A stretch of 6,157 nucleotides of DNA, taken from the NCBI GenBank assembly GCA_903919215.1, contig CAIXHI010000439.1, positions 1-6,157 of the forward strand, read 5' to 3'. The notes beneath the pieces were generated by a model. That model was given only the letters and a program-made list of their open reading frames with translations, was not told the DNA's origin and ran no database searches. A program made the position numbers and the translations under genes. The stretch comes from an uncultured Acidimicrobiaceae bacterium (GTDB lineage: Bacteria; Actinomycetota; Acidimicrobiia; Acidimicrobiales; Ilumatobacteraceae). Positions 5,188 to 6,157 of this stretch are shown here, in pieces; the first letter of the stretch is position 1; every line of letters begins with the position of its first letter.

Positions 5188-6157
5188 TGACACGCGACGG
5201 CGACGCTGCCAGGTACGCCACCTGGTGGAGCCTGCGCAGCTTTCGCAGTCGCCTGACCGCGATCGTCATCGCCGGCGCGGTGCTGCGCCTGGTGGTGCTG
5301 GCGTACCGCTGGGGACGTCCACTGCGGATGAACGACTCCTTGTGGTACAGCTTCACGGCCGACGGGTTGCGCCACGGACGTTTCTTCCACTCGATCCTCA
5401 CCGGGGGCCCTACGGCCGAGCACCCTCCGCTGACATCGGTGCTGATGGCCCCGCTCAGCTTCCTGCCCGACCCAGTACAGGGGCAACGGCTCACCACCAC
5501 GTTGTTCGGCATCGCGCTCGTGGCCCTCATCGGGCTGCTCGGCCGACGCATCGGCGGAACAACGATGGGACTCATCGCCGCCGCAATCGCCGCGATCTAC
5601 CCGAACCTGTGGACGCACGACGGACTGGTGATGGCCGAATCGATCGCGATGGTGCTGATCGTGGGCTGGATGTTGGCCGTGCTGCATCTGCTCGACCGAC
5701 CCACGTGGCGACGCGCCGCGCTGGTCGGCGCGCTCGCCGGATTGGCTGCGTTGACCCGCAGCGAGTTAGGTCTGTTGGCCGTAGCCGGACTCGTCGCTGT
5801 CGTGTGGCACTCGCGCTCGCGTGCCACCGTGCTGCGGGCCGCGGTGATGGCGTTGGCCACGGCGACGGTGCTGTTGCCGTGGACGGTGGTGAACCTCACT
5901 CGCTTCGACAATCCGGTGGTGCTCACCACCAACGACGGAACCACACTGCTCGGCTCCTACTGCGATGATGTCTTCTCCGGCGGCGACAAGGGCGGGTGGT
6001 CGCTGTTCTGCGTGCTCGGTGGCTCAGAGGTGAACGGTGACGATTCGGTGCGCTCGGCGCAGCAGCGGCGATGGGCGCTGTCCTACGCGAGACACCACCT
6101 ACCGCAGCTACCCGGTGTTGTAATCGCTCGCGTCGCCCGGGCGCTCGACCTGTACGG
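5187..6157 (+). CDS. GT39/ArnT-like polytopic glycosyltransferase (GT-C fold), 3' partial
   Basis: The frame is open from ATG 5187 to the window end (323 codons and two bases), so the C-terminus is missing. It is a membrane glycosyltransferase expected to use a polyprenyl-phosphate sugar at the outer membrane face. The first membrane segment is at about 23-40. The first outer loop has MNDSLWY at 48-54, with Asp50 the likely catalytic residue, and then AEHPPL at 77-82. Later come YPNLWTHDGLVMAES (138-152), the ALTRSE turn (188-193) and several hydrophobic spans up to about 230. VVNLTRFDNPVVLTTND (234-250) begins a soluble segment with Cys259 and Cys275, seen in similar actinobacterial proteins. 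The start overlaps the upstream TGA by one base (TGATG); GTG at 5184, in frame and one codon earlier, would give a GTGA four-base overlap. No ribosome-binding site is visible, so coupling to the upstream gene is likely. Substrate unknown; the family call rests on loop and membrane pattern. Confidence 0.82.
   Translation, partial: MTRDGDAARYATWWSLRSFRSRLTAIVIAGAVLRLVVLAYRWGRPLRMNDSLWYSFTADGLRHGRFFHSILTGGPTAEHPPLTSVLMAPLSFLPDPVQGQRLTTTLFGIALVALIGLLGRRIGGTTMGLIAAAIAAIYPNLWTHDGLVMAESIAMVLIVGWMLAVLHLLDRPTWRRAALVGALAGLAALTRSELGLLAVAGLVAVVWHSRSRATVLRAAVMALATATVLLPWTVVNLTRFDNPVVLTTNDGTTLLGSYCDDVFSGGDKGGWSLFCVLGGSEVNGDDSVRSAQQRRWALSYARHHLPQLPGVVIARVARALDLY

Noticed and set aside
5090..5968. A 292-codon plus-strand open frame overlapping the last glycosyltransferase
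   Set aside because: Arg/His-rich low-complexity product in another frame. The frame starting at 5187 encodes a protein with membrane segments and GT-C loop motifs over the same bases.
1..6157. Search for a CRISPR array, tRNA, transposase, terminal inverted repeats or toxin-antitoxin pair
   Set aside because: Nothing of the kind was seen by eye. All space except about 130 intergenic bases is covered by the five genes, and base composition looks uniform, without a sign of recent transfer.

Overview
The window is gene-dense, high-GC DNA (roughly two-thirds G+C by eye) with GTG starts, few Shine-Dalgarno sequences and TAnnnT-type -10 boxes. This points to an actinobacterium. The wording of the ABC ATPase and of the two polytopic glycosyltransferases would suit a poorly studied lineage such as the Acidimicrobiia, but that is recalled family resemblance and not proof. 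Almost every base is accounted for by five protein-coding genes. No gene-free stretch longer than about 85 bases exists, and I see no tRNA, rRNA, CRISPR array or insertion sequence.

Layout. (1) Positions 1-981, plus strand: the 3' bulk of an oligopeptide/dipeptide ABC importer ATPase (OppF/DppF type), cut off at its 5' end by the window edge. (2) Positions 985-2958, minus strand: an OafA-type membrane O-acyltransferase fused to an exported SGNH domain. It converges on the ABC gene with only three bases between the stop codons. (3) Positions 2959-3039: an 81-base divergent intergenic region with a candidate -10 box for each direction. The plus-strand box fits a leaderless transcript. (4) Positions 3040-3912, plus: an AlkA-like HhH-GPD DNA-3-methyladenine glycosylase. 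(5) Positions 3958-5187, plus: a PIG-V/GT76-like polytopic mannosyltransferase, preceded by a perfect 7-bp hairpin. (6) Position 5187 to the window end, plus: a GT39/ArnT-like polytopic glycosyltransferase, open at the 3' edge, whose start overlaps the previous stop.

How they fit together. The two GT-C enzymes are probably co-translated and act on lipid-linked sugar donors at the outer face of the membrane. The nearby acyltransferase would decorate a surface or secreted glycan with acyl groups. That makes a small envelope-glycan neighbourhood, with a DNA-repair gene inserted between its divergent halves and a peptide importer alongside. No gene is obviously broken. I did not find a clear undescribed system. 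The points most worth a second look are the variant ABC signature motif and Cys cluster, the Cys-rich SGNH domain, the leaderless-looking alkA promoter, the hairpin at 3935-3951 and the coupled GT-C pair of unknown substrate.
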